Part shown: positions 24,901 to 35,305 of the stretch, in pieces
How the letters are laid out: each line of letters opens with the position of its first letter
How positions within the stretch are numbered: position 1 is the stretch's first letter
Assembly: GCF_000090795.2 (NCBI RefSeq)
Contig: NW_003546475.1
Span: forward strand, 70,591-134,590
Source: Amphimedon queenslandica
Taxonomy: Eukaryota; Porifera; Demospongiae; Haplosclerida; Niphatidae
DNA: 64,000 nt
Direction of reading: 5' to 3'
The notes under the pieces: model-generated
The model's input: the letters and a program-made list of their open reading frames with translations, nothing else
The model's database searches: none
What the model was told of the DNA's origin: nothing
Translations under genes and position numbers: made by a program

Positions 24901-27900
24901 TAAGATGTGCATAATGTATGTGTATAGGTACTCAGAAAAATTGAATTAGTTGATGCCACACATCCTTATAGGTGTACATGTACATGTATGTGTAATGTAA
25001 TTGTGTATTGTCATTTGTCAAATGTACTGCTGGTTGATTCTGATGTTTGCTGGGTTAATTTTAAAGTGCCAATTCTTGTCTCTTGTCAGCAACAGCTTTT
25101 TCCCAAACTTGTCTTTGAACTTTAGTACATGTACATGTACATGTACTTCTGTAAATTATAGCTTAATTTAAACTTAAAACTTGTGGGATAATAGATTAAT
25201 CTTTTATGGAGTCCTTCTAATTTTGATCCCAAAATGGTGTCTCGAGTATTATTTATAACAGCTAGTACCTCAAAAATTAACAATGTTGCATTTTGTTATT
25301 GTCTATTATTGATGAACTTACGACCCTAAAGTAGCTATAATTAGTACATGCATGCACAATTGAAAATAGATTACATGTAAGTGTTCCAGTGCTTATGAGA
25401 GCAGTAGTTGATTTAACTATCATCATAGTGTTATCATTAGTGTACATAAACTTTAGATTGTCCCAATATTCTTGCTTGCCAGTAAATATCCCCTGTTTAG
25501 TAGTAATTTTGATAGACCAGCTGGTAATGCATTCTATCTTAGAGGGGAGTTGCCATTACACTTGTAAGTTGGTTGTGATAAATTCAGTCTGAATTTAGAG
25601 TGTCTTAATGTCCTGGTTAAAAATTTCTTATTTCATTTAACCTGTAGTAAACTTTCTAAAAGCTATTCTAATTAGTAAAATGATTATTAATTGCTCTGTT
25701 CAGCTTTAATGTAATTATATGCATTTTGTACAGTGCACTATTCTTTAACTGTTTGTATACGGTACATTTTGTATATGATTGAACTGAACAACTATATCTT
25801 TAACTGAAGCAAACCTGGCTTTGGTTGACACTAGTATTATTCATGCTGTTACTTACATGTATCATGTAGTCATGTTCACACACGTATTACTGTCCTGGTA
25901 CATTTTGTTGAGTCTGATTGCTAAACAGTTTATGCTAGTGACTTCACTTCAGAGAGTATTAATGTAATAATAGTGAGTCAATAGAGACTGACTGGCAAGT
26001 ACTGATAATGTATTAACCAACCCAAATACATTAGGTTTGTAGTAACAATAAATCCCAAATTCGCATCATCACGAATGGATTTATCCTTGTCACAATGTAA
26101 TAACCTTAAAAGTAAACTTGTTATGCATAAACAGTAGATTTGGGGTGGACTGTGGAATGTACCTATTATTCTTAAGACATGTTCATAATTGAACTTGTCA
26201 TGGTTACACGGTTATGTTATTTAGTACCTGACTTGTTCGTTTCATCATCCTTACTGTAGCATATGGCTTTATGTTTTGTTTGTTTAATGAACCAACTTTT
26301 ATAATTGAGTTACTAATACCCTTATACATGTACATGTACATATTTCCCTGAGCTCTAGTTCAGGTTTATTATTACATTAGGCTATTGCTACCTTTGATCA
26401 CCTAATCATTTTGATTTATGCAGAATTTAAAGTTCACATTGACCCTTAGGAAATTTGTTCTACACGAATTTCTGTGTGATATATGCTCTTTGTTCATTTA
26501 CTTGAAGTTCTGTAATGCAATACATACGTTAAGTCTTGCCCTTGACAGTAGTACATGTATGTGTATCATGTATATTTCATATCATCCCTTTAGGAGAGAT
26601 ACATGTATGCATATACACAACTACACTGTACATGCATTACTGTGTCAACTTCATTACATTAGTAATACTTTGATTCCTGTTTTTTTCCTCATAACAGGAG
26701 ACTGTGTCACGCTGACTCTATTAGATGCCCTTTATTAGTCATATTGAATTGTCTTATTACCTCCAGTTATGTTTTAGTTTCAGTGAGGCGGTAATGGTAA
26801 TGTAGTGATTCCATTAATGATCCCATAAGAGTATGGAAAGTGCATACATTGTACATGTATGTATGTGTAGGAGTCTAGTTCAGGAATAGTAATAGGGCTT
26901 CAATCAAGATTGCTTCATAATGTACTGTATAGTAGGTAATTTTTGATTTTGGTGAGTTGCTAAAATTTTGTGATTGGTGGGCAAATATGTGACCATGTAC
27001 CATTGAGCATGCATATATAATGGTACAAAATGACAGGTCTTACATGTAGTTTGGCTAATGGCTATCAAAACACCAAATTTGCCAGAATTTACTTCCTCCA
27101 CAGGAGTCCACAATTTCCCACTATACGGCAGGACTGCACACTAATAAATTACGTTCATTAGTAATTAATTAATCATTAATTTTAATTAGTTAATAATTGT
27201 GTGGGAGGCATTGACTGGCCAGGGGACTGTAATGAACTCATTGGATTAGCTCTATTGTGTAGTTTATGAAGCATTCTTTGAAGGACACTTAGCACCATTT
27301 ATTAATGCATGTACCATATTTACTTAAATAAAAGCTCGGGTGTAATGTCTATTTCTAAAAATAGTATTTAGACCTTGAAAAAATTTTATAAATAAAATAA
27401 AACTTGGAGCAACAGCAAGATTCGAATCAGTGGTCTCGTTCAAAAGACTTCAGGAACCTAAAGAAGTATCTACACGTACAAGAGATTTATGTTATTTTAG
27501 GGCTAGATTTGCATACCATATAGTGCTTTATTTTGGCAATTTTGCTGTGAAATTGTAATTGGCGGTTTTTAATTTGGCGATTTGCCATGTTTGGTAAAAT
27601 TCAACAAAATACCAGTACGTATGGGATATTTTGTCAATGTTTCTGTACTATTACAGACTACTAATTGTTGGCTCGCTAAGTGTAGAAATTAACTACTCAT
27701 TTACTTTTATGTCATGTTTGAGATATTCCATAGCATATTCAATCATAGAGGCTGATTAGCTCTATCATTTGACAACCATACCCTACATATATGTATACAT
27801 TCAAGAGAGTATTTATTATATGCCTCATTTGTCATTTAGGAGCCTCTTACCAGTGGTGGTGGGCCCATTCAGGGTATGGCGCTTCAGCTAGTACAGCAGG

Positions 27901-30900
27901 TGCTACTATGCACATTGATAATTGGTGATTTTAATATTGGCGATTCTGCTTGCAAACCACCAATCGCCAAAATAAAACTCCGCCAAATTAAAGCGCTATA
28001 TGGTGTTTATAGTTTGATTTTATTGCTACCCCAGCATTTATTTGTATCCAGCTTTTATGTGAGGATATACGGTGCATGTACAGGTAGCTATAAAGGAATC
28101 ACATGTTATATTACACATGAAGTTGTCACCCATAAATGTTCATGCATGTACATCAATTTGTTTTTGCTCTTGCCCATTCTCGCTAAATGCATGCATATAG
28201 TGGTCATTTGTTTATTGACATTATTGATACTTTATTAGTGGGTATGTTTGTATATGAACTACATGTAGTCTGAAATTTTAAGAATTAATAGGCAAGTGTA
28301 AAACACTGAGGGATCAGGGATGAGTAAAAACAATCAAAATTTGACTGAATATCAATCTATGAATTGGTTGTTGATTAAAATGATAAGATTGCAGCTTGAT
28401 AGAACTCTTTACTCATAGTATTCAACGAAGGACACTAGCATTACCCGTATAAGTGTTTTTTTTCAAGGGTTGCAAATTTTGCAGATTCTGCAAATTCCTT
28501 CCCGATTCACAAAAATAAATTCCACGAAAATCAATTTAATACAGTACCTGCATGGCATGCAGTAGAATTTGAGAAATTAAAATCTGTGAAATTGGAATTT
28601 TAGTAGATTTCACGAAATATAATTCCCTCGAAAAAAGCCACTTACATGGTACATGTAGATGTACAAAGTATGTTATGGGATAGGCATCTAATTGTTTTAG
28701 CTACTACTGACCAGGTCTCCTTGGTTGAGCTCCGGCCATTGACATTGCTAGATGGTAGTTTCTTTTAGAAGGAAACTTATCATTTCTCCTCTGATTTCTC
28801 CATTATTATTCTGCTTTTGCCTATTAAGGATAGAATGAAAGAAAAGCTAACAAGGCCTGAATTGAGCCTTGCCCTGTGGTGACACTGTTGTGTACAGAGA
28901 GTGTAAGTGGTCACTCCATCAGCTTTAAAGATTGATAGGTGAATGTGTGTATGACAGTCTCTGCTTTTTTGCTTGCCCATTGATATTGAAGTGTATAATT
29001 GTTATTTATTGTAAATATCTTTATTCTTTCTTTGAACATAAAGTTGATAATTTCTTGAGTGTATGAATTACACTTACATGTACATTTGTATTGTAAATTT
29101 TGTGTACTGTTTTGACTGATAATGAAACTTGGCCCAGAAAACTATTTAATTTTGTTGAATTTATACTAATAGTTAGTTTTTCATGTTACATGCACAATAT
29201 ACATGTACATGTAAGTGAATGTACAAATGTACATGTATGGTTGAGCACTTACATTTATTTTGGCAAATGACTCTTACCAAGAGTAAATAATACATACAGC
29301 AGCAGCAAAGATGGGACCGTTGGATACTCTCTGTAGGTATTATTTACTCTTGCTCTTACCCTAAGCTAACTTTATTTACTTTACATGTATATATACATGT
29401 GCATGTACATGTACATAATTGAATGCATGTATTTTTTTGTTTTGGAACCTCATGTATTATTAGTAGAACCTATGGTTTCCCACAAAGTGTTCTATATTTA
29501 AGTAACCTAAACAGCTGACAGCACTACAAATTTACAATAGTACATAGCTTTTGGAGCAACTTGATAAAATCTTTAATTTTGATTCGAATCACCTCAAGCT
29601 TTCTACACAACATAGGTATACATGTACATGTACATCATAAGAAAAAATTATAATAATAGAAAATTTTCTAGTAGTCATTTTGGCAAAATTTGGGCTATAT
29701 TTAGACCTAATGTGGCTGTAACTTTCCAGAAATTAGCTCTAGCGATCAATTGCTTTGTGTTTGATAACATTATTGTTTATCTGTGTCTGCTATTTTCAAT
29801 TACATGTAAAGTACATTTACATGTACGTACATGTATATATGTAGTGGTAAATTTGATCTACTGATCTGTGTTCACTGCCAAGCGATACTGGGTATGTTTT
29901 CACTGTTACTATATTCAAGTTCATTAGAGTACACATTCTAAAGTGTAATTCAAACCTTGACGCTGTCAGTAGTACAACTTGTTCTCTTACTGTCAAATTT
30001 ACTACATGTTAAAACATCTCATCTAGGTTTACATATAGTTTGTTTATAGATTTAGTAGATGATCAAACCAGATTACTTTGCATTCCAAAAAAAACTTTGT
30101 GAAAAGAGTCCCACAAATAAGTTTTACCAGCTCCCATTAGTTTACTGTGTATCAATTGAATTAAAGCGTGAAAGCAAGTTTTGATCTGTCAATGTACATG
30201 TACGTGTACATTTGTGTGCATTCGTGTGGTTCTGTTTCCAAATGTGTCAAGTGGCGTATGATTTGTATATTAGTGTATTGTATTGTTATACTATACATTA
30301 ATTGCTATCATCACAACTGCTAATATTTACAGTATATTTTGAAGTGTGTCATTTAAGCATCAAATTTCACCTTTTGATTAATTAATATAGCATGAGTTTG
30401 CAATTATACTAGTTTACAAAAGAAAAGATTGAAAGAGTCATAAGATCACCATGATGAGAGAGAGAGAGATCACTTGATATATTTAAGACCACTTTTTAAA
30501 TTGACCTGAAGTTCTGTACAAGCATATGCATTACAAAAGGAAGTGCTCTTTATTGATGCGATGATTAAAATTTATTATTACAACACATGTAGATAATTGA
30601 AACGATGCCACAAACAAAACAAGTGGAAGATTTCATGAAAGCTATCGGTCCATTTTATGAGTTTGCTGATGATGAAGGAGAAGTGAAAGAGGAAGAAAGT
30701 GGAGGAGGAGATGAAGGAGAAACAATGCCATCATCAGCTAAAAAAGTAACATTTAATGATCAGCCATCCAGCAATGAAGACAGTGATGGGGATTTAGAGT
30801 TTGAAGACTCATATGATAAGCTGCCATCAAACATCACCCCACCTAAGGTGAGCTAATCAATATTAATTCATCTGCCTCATTATTTCAATAGCCTAGTCAG

Positions 30901-31417
30901 TCGCTAAGTGAGCGTAGGCCAACTCCATACGTTCATAGTCAGGCTACTAGTCTTACTGATCAGAAGCCTGATGCACTCTCCACCAATCTCTTCCAGAGTC
31001 CTAACACTAGTGATCTGGTGAATCCACAGCCTACCAGCAGTTCTGCTGATTCTCAAACTTTACACTCATTGTTATCACAGCTAATACATAATACACAGGT
31101 ACAGTCTTATTATTTTTAGTCAAGTAAATGTCTTTATCTCTATTTTAGGTTTTAACTCAGCAGTTTAGATGTTTATTAGATCAGGCATGTCCTTATCGTG
31201 TAATTATAATGATTTTTGACTTTATTTTTAGAATGTAACCCAATCTTCATCACAGAACAAGAATAAAAGAATAATCTTTTCAGTTATAGGATCGTTTGTA
31301 ATTAATATTATATTCAAGTACTGGGGAGCTCGTTTTACTACCGACTCTAGTTTATACTGGTTGACAATGACTGCTTGTCATATCATTTTTAATTTATTGA
31401 CTCCCTGTGTATGTTAG
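21941..31417 (+). CDS. ACBD5: ACBD5-like tail-anchored acyl-CoA-binding protein
   Basis: ACBD5 binds very-long-chain acyl-CoA and ties peroxisomes to the ER. Exon 1 codes MAATGKGPKERPLIERFETA. The acyl-CoA-binding domain continues over short exons: GPFQPSDMVKLK (about 22082), FYGLYKVVKEGPN with IWDPTGRAKW (23369-23453), EAWKMCSSLDKEKAM (23710-23780) and, after a 6.8-kb intron, IIETMPQTKQVEDF with IGPFYEF (30592-30846). This matches the human order, including IIETMP and IGPFYE. Later exons are Ser- and Asp-rich, then an amphipathic stretch and a carboxyl-terminal hydrophobic anchor (about 31290-31400). The stop is TAG 31415-31417. A VTFND-x-P segment with acidic residues near 30750 could be a FFAT-like contact motif, but I cannot identify one with confidence. 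ACBD4 is the main alternative name. Confidence 0.88.
27312..27480 (-). repeat. tRNA-like SINE or MITE copy
   Basis: On the minus strand this contains ACTGATTCGAATCTTGC, which resembles a tRNA B box. It shares TACCAT...AAATAAAAG ends with the segment at 54240-54400. Classification is tentative. Confidence 0.35.
27515..28003. mobile_element. Inverted-repeat element with CCATATAGYGC ends
   Basis: CCATATAGTGCTTTATTTTG at the left end returns inverted as the complement of an AAATTAAAGCGCTATATGG end at the right, with few mismatches. The ends resemble the CCGTATAGCGG family. The two arms could also belong to two separate insertions, because an exon-like segment lies between them. Confidence 0.45.
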
Positions 31418-32434
31418 TGCTTCTCATTAATAATACTCATTAAAGTCATTATAATTTTGGGCGCGGTTTTTATTCTAATCATGTCATCATGGAAGGTCCG
31501 AGGAAAGGTCCCGTTTTGGTTTTTGCTCCTTTTTTTCTCTTGACTGTAGCCGCTCAAACATGATGCAATGTAAGAAGTTCAGTGCATATAATACATGTAG
31601 ATCTACACTACGCACACGGCACGGTACTTTTGCTGAGGGTGGTGTGCATTTCCATTTCACTATAAAAAGAGTTGTGTGTTATTTTTATTTATGGTATTCC
31701 AGTCAAGACACGCTTATTAGCAAGTTCAATGAAGTGTATCCACCTTGAATGTTAGGAGCTGTGGTGGACGTACACCTATTTGTGTGCAGGAAGACTATAG
31801 ACCATAATCACCATGATAACGACCACGTCAACCAAATTACCACAACAATGCTGATTGATCGGTGATCACGATGGTCACATGGTTAGTGGGTGTTGGTGTT
31901 GCATATTATTAATGACTATAATGCATTGATTAGTATCCGAGTAAGTGACGTAATGATGTAAGGGTTATTAACTATTTTAGTCAGGCCCACCTGACTATAA
32001 CTATTCATGATTAAAGCCCTTGCTGGAATTGGCGTGTGTTTGTTAGGATGAAAGCATTTTCGTAACCTAAATCAGTTCCTAGTATTGAAGTACAATGAAG
32101 GTTCTTTTGTTTAAAATAGAACCCTATTACTAGGCTGTGGTTTCAGTGTTTAGTTTTCATGTAATGATAGTTTGGTATCATAGGACTATCGGCTATTTTT
32201 GTAATGAAATGATGGCCAAACTACTAGGTGAAGTTTAACTATTGTCACAAGTAAATCAAATCCTTCAACTGAAATATCCCATTTTAATAATTATCATGGT
32301 TTTTAAAACATTTTACTCTAGTGTTATCTTATTATTTTTTTATTCATGATAATATCCAGGAAACTGCTAATTGTACAACTCTATCTGCTCTCTGCAGACT
32401 CTGCCCCAGTGATTCCCTCACTCAGCCTCACAAC

Positions 32435-33484
32435 CAAGGGCGTAGCTAGCATAAGGCTAGGGTAGGCTATAGCCTACCCTAAAGTTCAGGAGTCAGAATT
32501 GAAGTTTAGTAGTTTACCTATATTGAGTTTCTGCCTTAGTCACCTATGACCAAAAATTATAAAAGTTTAGGGTAGCTGTCTCAACTGGCAGTTACTCACT
32601 CAGTCACTTTTGACACAGGCAAACAGAGACAAGAGAAAGAAAAGAAAACTAGCCATTTTAGCACAATTATTAAAGGTGGAGTCTTTACATAATTAATTAA
32701 CTTAATTAATTAGCTAGCTTAATAAAAAGTAGGGGTGGGCGATATTGAAAATTTTAAAACGATACGATAATATCGATATTTTCATGAATATCGTTTGATA
32801 TCGATACTAGATTTCGATATTTTCATGACCACGCTCAATAAGTTTCAAGTACCATTTCCAAGAAAAACTATGATTTAGAAAAGCATTATTACTCTCATTT
32901 AACCTGTTTTGACTTAGTCTTCATCTGTTACTTCCTCTGTTTTGCAAAAAAGAAGTGTTTGGAGCGGTTTGGAGATACTTCATTACTTAGCGACTGTGGT
33001 TAATTAACTATTATTAAGGTTATACAATCATTTTGTGGGCGTGGTCACGGTATCGATATTTCTTCTCAATTTATTTCGATATCGATACGTATCGATACCG
33101 CATTATATCGATAAAATATCGTTAATTTCGATATATCGCCCACCCCTAATAAAAAGTGAAGCCATCACATTATCACAATGTCAGCTGCAAAGAAACAAAA
33201 GCTAGTATAATTAGTAGTCAACCCCAGCCATATTTGTACTGAAGACGAGCATGAGGAGATTAAAGATGATGATCTTGTAAATGATGATTTTGTTGATTGT
33301 GCTGCTACCTTGAGTCTTGCCTGATCGGAGTCTGAGAGTGAAGAACCATGGAAGAACGCTCCATCTTGCGAGAACATGCCCATTTCGCGGCTGTAAAAGT
33401 GGGCGTGGCCAAATCGGCGGCGCGCTTCGCGCGCCCTTTTTTCCCCCTAGCCTACCCTTTCCTTTTTTTCTCCCTACGCCCTTG
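32435..33484. mobile_element. Non-autonomous hAT-like element inserted in the ZIP pseudogene
   Basis: Ends are CAAGGGCGTAG and its exact inverse CTACGCCCTTG. The host exon sequence CTCACAAC is duplicated on both sides (32427-32434 and 33485-33492). It fits the hAT pattern of 8 bp with T at position 2 and A at position 7. The intact paralogue at about 38120 has the uninterrupted CTCACAACTAATGATTG. The 1050 bp include a nested element at 32731-33147 with its duplication, leaving about 620 bp of original sequence and no transposase. Confidence 0.9.
32731..33147. mobile_element. Nested MITE, GGGCGATAT ends, 10-bp target duplication
   Basis: A 417-bp element bounded by AGGGGTGGGCGATAT and its exact inverse. 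It is flanked on both sides by AATAAAAAGT (32721-32730, 33148-33157). The interior is a run of ATCGATAT-like palindromes. A 10-bp duplication suits a Mutator-like element better than hAT. It is non-coding. Confidence 0.88.
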
Positions 33485-34863
33485 CTCACAACTACTGATT
33501 GTCTTGAAGAGCATGATCATCATCATTCTAATGGCACTGATGGATCTTCAAAGCCTACTACAGTTCAAAGTAATAAGTTGAATATTTATTTGCTATTTTA
33601 ATTTCCCCATCCGTCTTTTTTAGCCTATGGATATGGCTTTCATGTATTGTTATGTCTGTCTTTTTCATTAATCGTAGTTATGTTAGTTCCTCTTATGAAT
33701 AATAATTCCCAAATTGGCTGACAGATTGCTATTGGAATTTCTACCTATGTTGCATCTCAATCCTCATGTAAGTAACCAGCTTTCTTGATAATAAGTTATA
33801 GTCATGCATTTGGTCTTTATGGTCATGGTCATCATAAAGAAATTAAGCATGCATAATCATACTCATAATCACAGAGAGTCAGGAATAAGCATGTCTTGTA
33901 CTATTTGGACTTTATGTAGAGGTGTTGCTACATGGAATGGGCCATTATGTGACGGTACAAGCATTATGGTATTTTCTTTATACAACATTATGTTAGGAGA
34001 GCAATGAGCATAATCTCTGTTTGTTACAACCCTCCATAATTATTGTTCAGTTTCTTTCAATAATTGGCTAGTTTAGCAAAATGTACATGTTTGTGCAATC
34101 ACTACAGTAGTAATTTAGTAACCTTGTTATGAATGGTCATTAATAATAGGTAATACTCATGCTACCAATGATGCTTGTCCTAACGAAGACGATTACTCAG
34201 ATATTCTTGAAATGACAGTGATTAATGAAGATGAAACAACTAACTCTAAAGGTTTGTTGTATTTTGATTGTTCATTAACTTCATTCAAATGTTCAAATAT
34301 TAACACTAGTCTAGTTTGAACAGCATCCTGGAGAAATTAAAAAGGATCAAACATGCAGGTGCTATATGTTAAGAGTTTCTTTCATAAGCGAATTGAACCA
34401 GTTACTTGGTTAGTTACTCTTGGTGGTTCTCTGCTCAATTTTGCTAATGGTATTTTATGAATTACCACAAGAGCTAGGTAAGTAACAAAATGATCAGTGG
34501 TATTGTCAATTGTGTTGCAATTTTATTAGGAGACTATGTCATTTTTTGGAAGTTTGGTTTATACTGGAGTGTTGCCTTGTTCTTTAATTTTCTTTCTTCC
34601 CTCACATTTTTGGTTTCTTTGTTGGTATTGCAATCAGTTCAAGCAGAGGTGAAGAAGCTAGCAGTTACCGGTATATACTTGCTGTTGCTATACTGAATTG
34701 TTAATCCTTTACATCTTCTTAGCTTCCTGAATAAGTACAAGCTGACTAAGAGGCAGAGCAGTTGGTGATCAGCTTGAGGTTCCTTTTGACTAATTTGGAC
34801 TCATTTCTTTTGCCATTCTTCTTGTTTTGGCAATAAAGAGAGTCTCGATGAACTGATGAATTA

Positions 34864-35305
34864 ATTTAGTTTTTGAGTTTCATATTTTTGATTCATTTTA
34901 GACTACTAATTTTTTCATACAATTGGAGTGGCACTGGCATAAAAACGCTTTGGTCAGAGTAATTATTGGGCTTCACAAACTCACTTGGACATGATTTGTA
35001 TTATTGCCACAACTTTGAATTCCATCAGAACTGATTCCTAGTATATCATGGCCCAGTATCTGTTAGAGCTTAACAGGTCAAGTGTATGCTGGAAAAAGTA
35101 TATATGAGGCCAAGCTATACATTGGTACTTATACATTTGAGTCAGTTGTGTGCATGTTGTAAATGAGCAAAAATAATTAAATTCATGGAGGATTTTTCTT
35201 TAAAATTGGAGCTTTTGGGCAAAATTTTACTTCATCAAAGGTCACTCTATTTAATGCTCCTGGACAAAAGTCACAAAGAGTGCGGACAAAAGGCTTTACC
35301 AAACT
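34864..35305. other. Spacer between ZIP copies A and B
   Basis: This holds the upstream region of ZIP copy B. A GTGCGGAC motif lies at about 35280, just before the start. Nothing else is recognised. Confidence 0.4.

Larger units (their letters stand above)
23781..30591. other. 6.8-kb ACBD5 intron 4, repeat-rich
   Basis: This intron lies between the ELEQ and IIETMP exons. It holds many ACATGTACATGT palindromes (24.8-25.1 kb, 26.3 kb, 29.2-29.8 kb), copies of the dispersed AT-rich repeat (about 24000-24190 and 29560-29720), SINE-like and MITE-like segments at 27312-28005, and from about 28.25 kb a stretch duplicated at 41.4-46 kb. One exon-like segment is at 27840-27899. No other gene is seen. 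Confidence 0.6.
31489..34863 (+). pseudogene. Broken LIV-1 ZIP zinc transporter copy (copy A)
   Basis: This sequence is collinear with the intact ZIP genes at 35306 and 46634 but cannot code. The start-equivalent exon (31489-31566) meets a stop before its donor site. The second exon has a stop in place of the conserved reading (after the AAGTTCAA block near 31720). The His-rich third exon is interrupted at 32435-33484 by a transposon and resumes at CTCACAACTACTGATTGTC. The membrane exon near 33625-33770 lost about 40 bases and has a stop. The metal-site exon reads LLNFANG where the intact copy has MHNFADG. It is then missing the stretch between the fourth and fifth transmembrane segments (near 34445). 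The final exon still resembles the other copies near 34800-34860. It is a dead duplicate. Confidence 0.9.

Noticed and set aside
33211-33601. Basic or proline-rich frames near the end of the ZIP pseudogene insertion
   Set aside because: They cross the right end of the hAT-like element and show no transposase motif.
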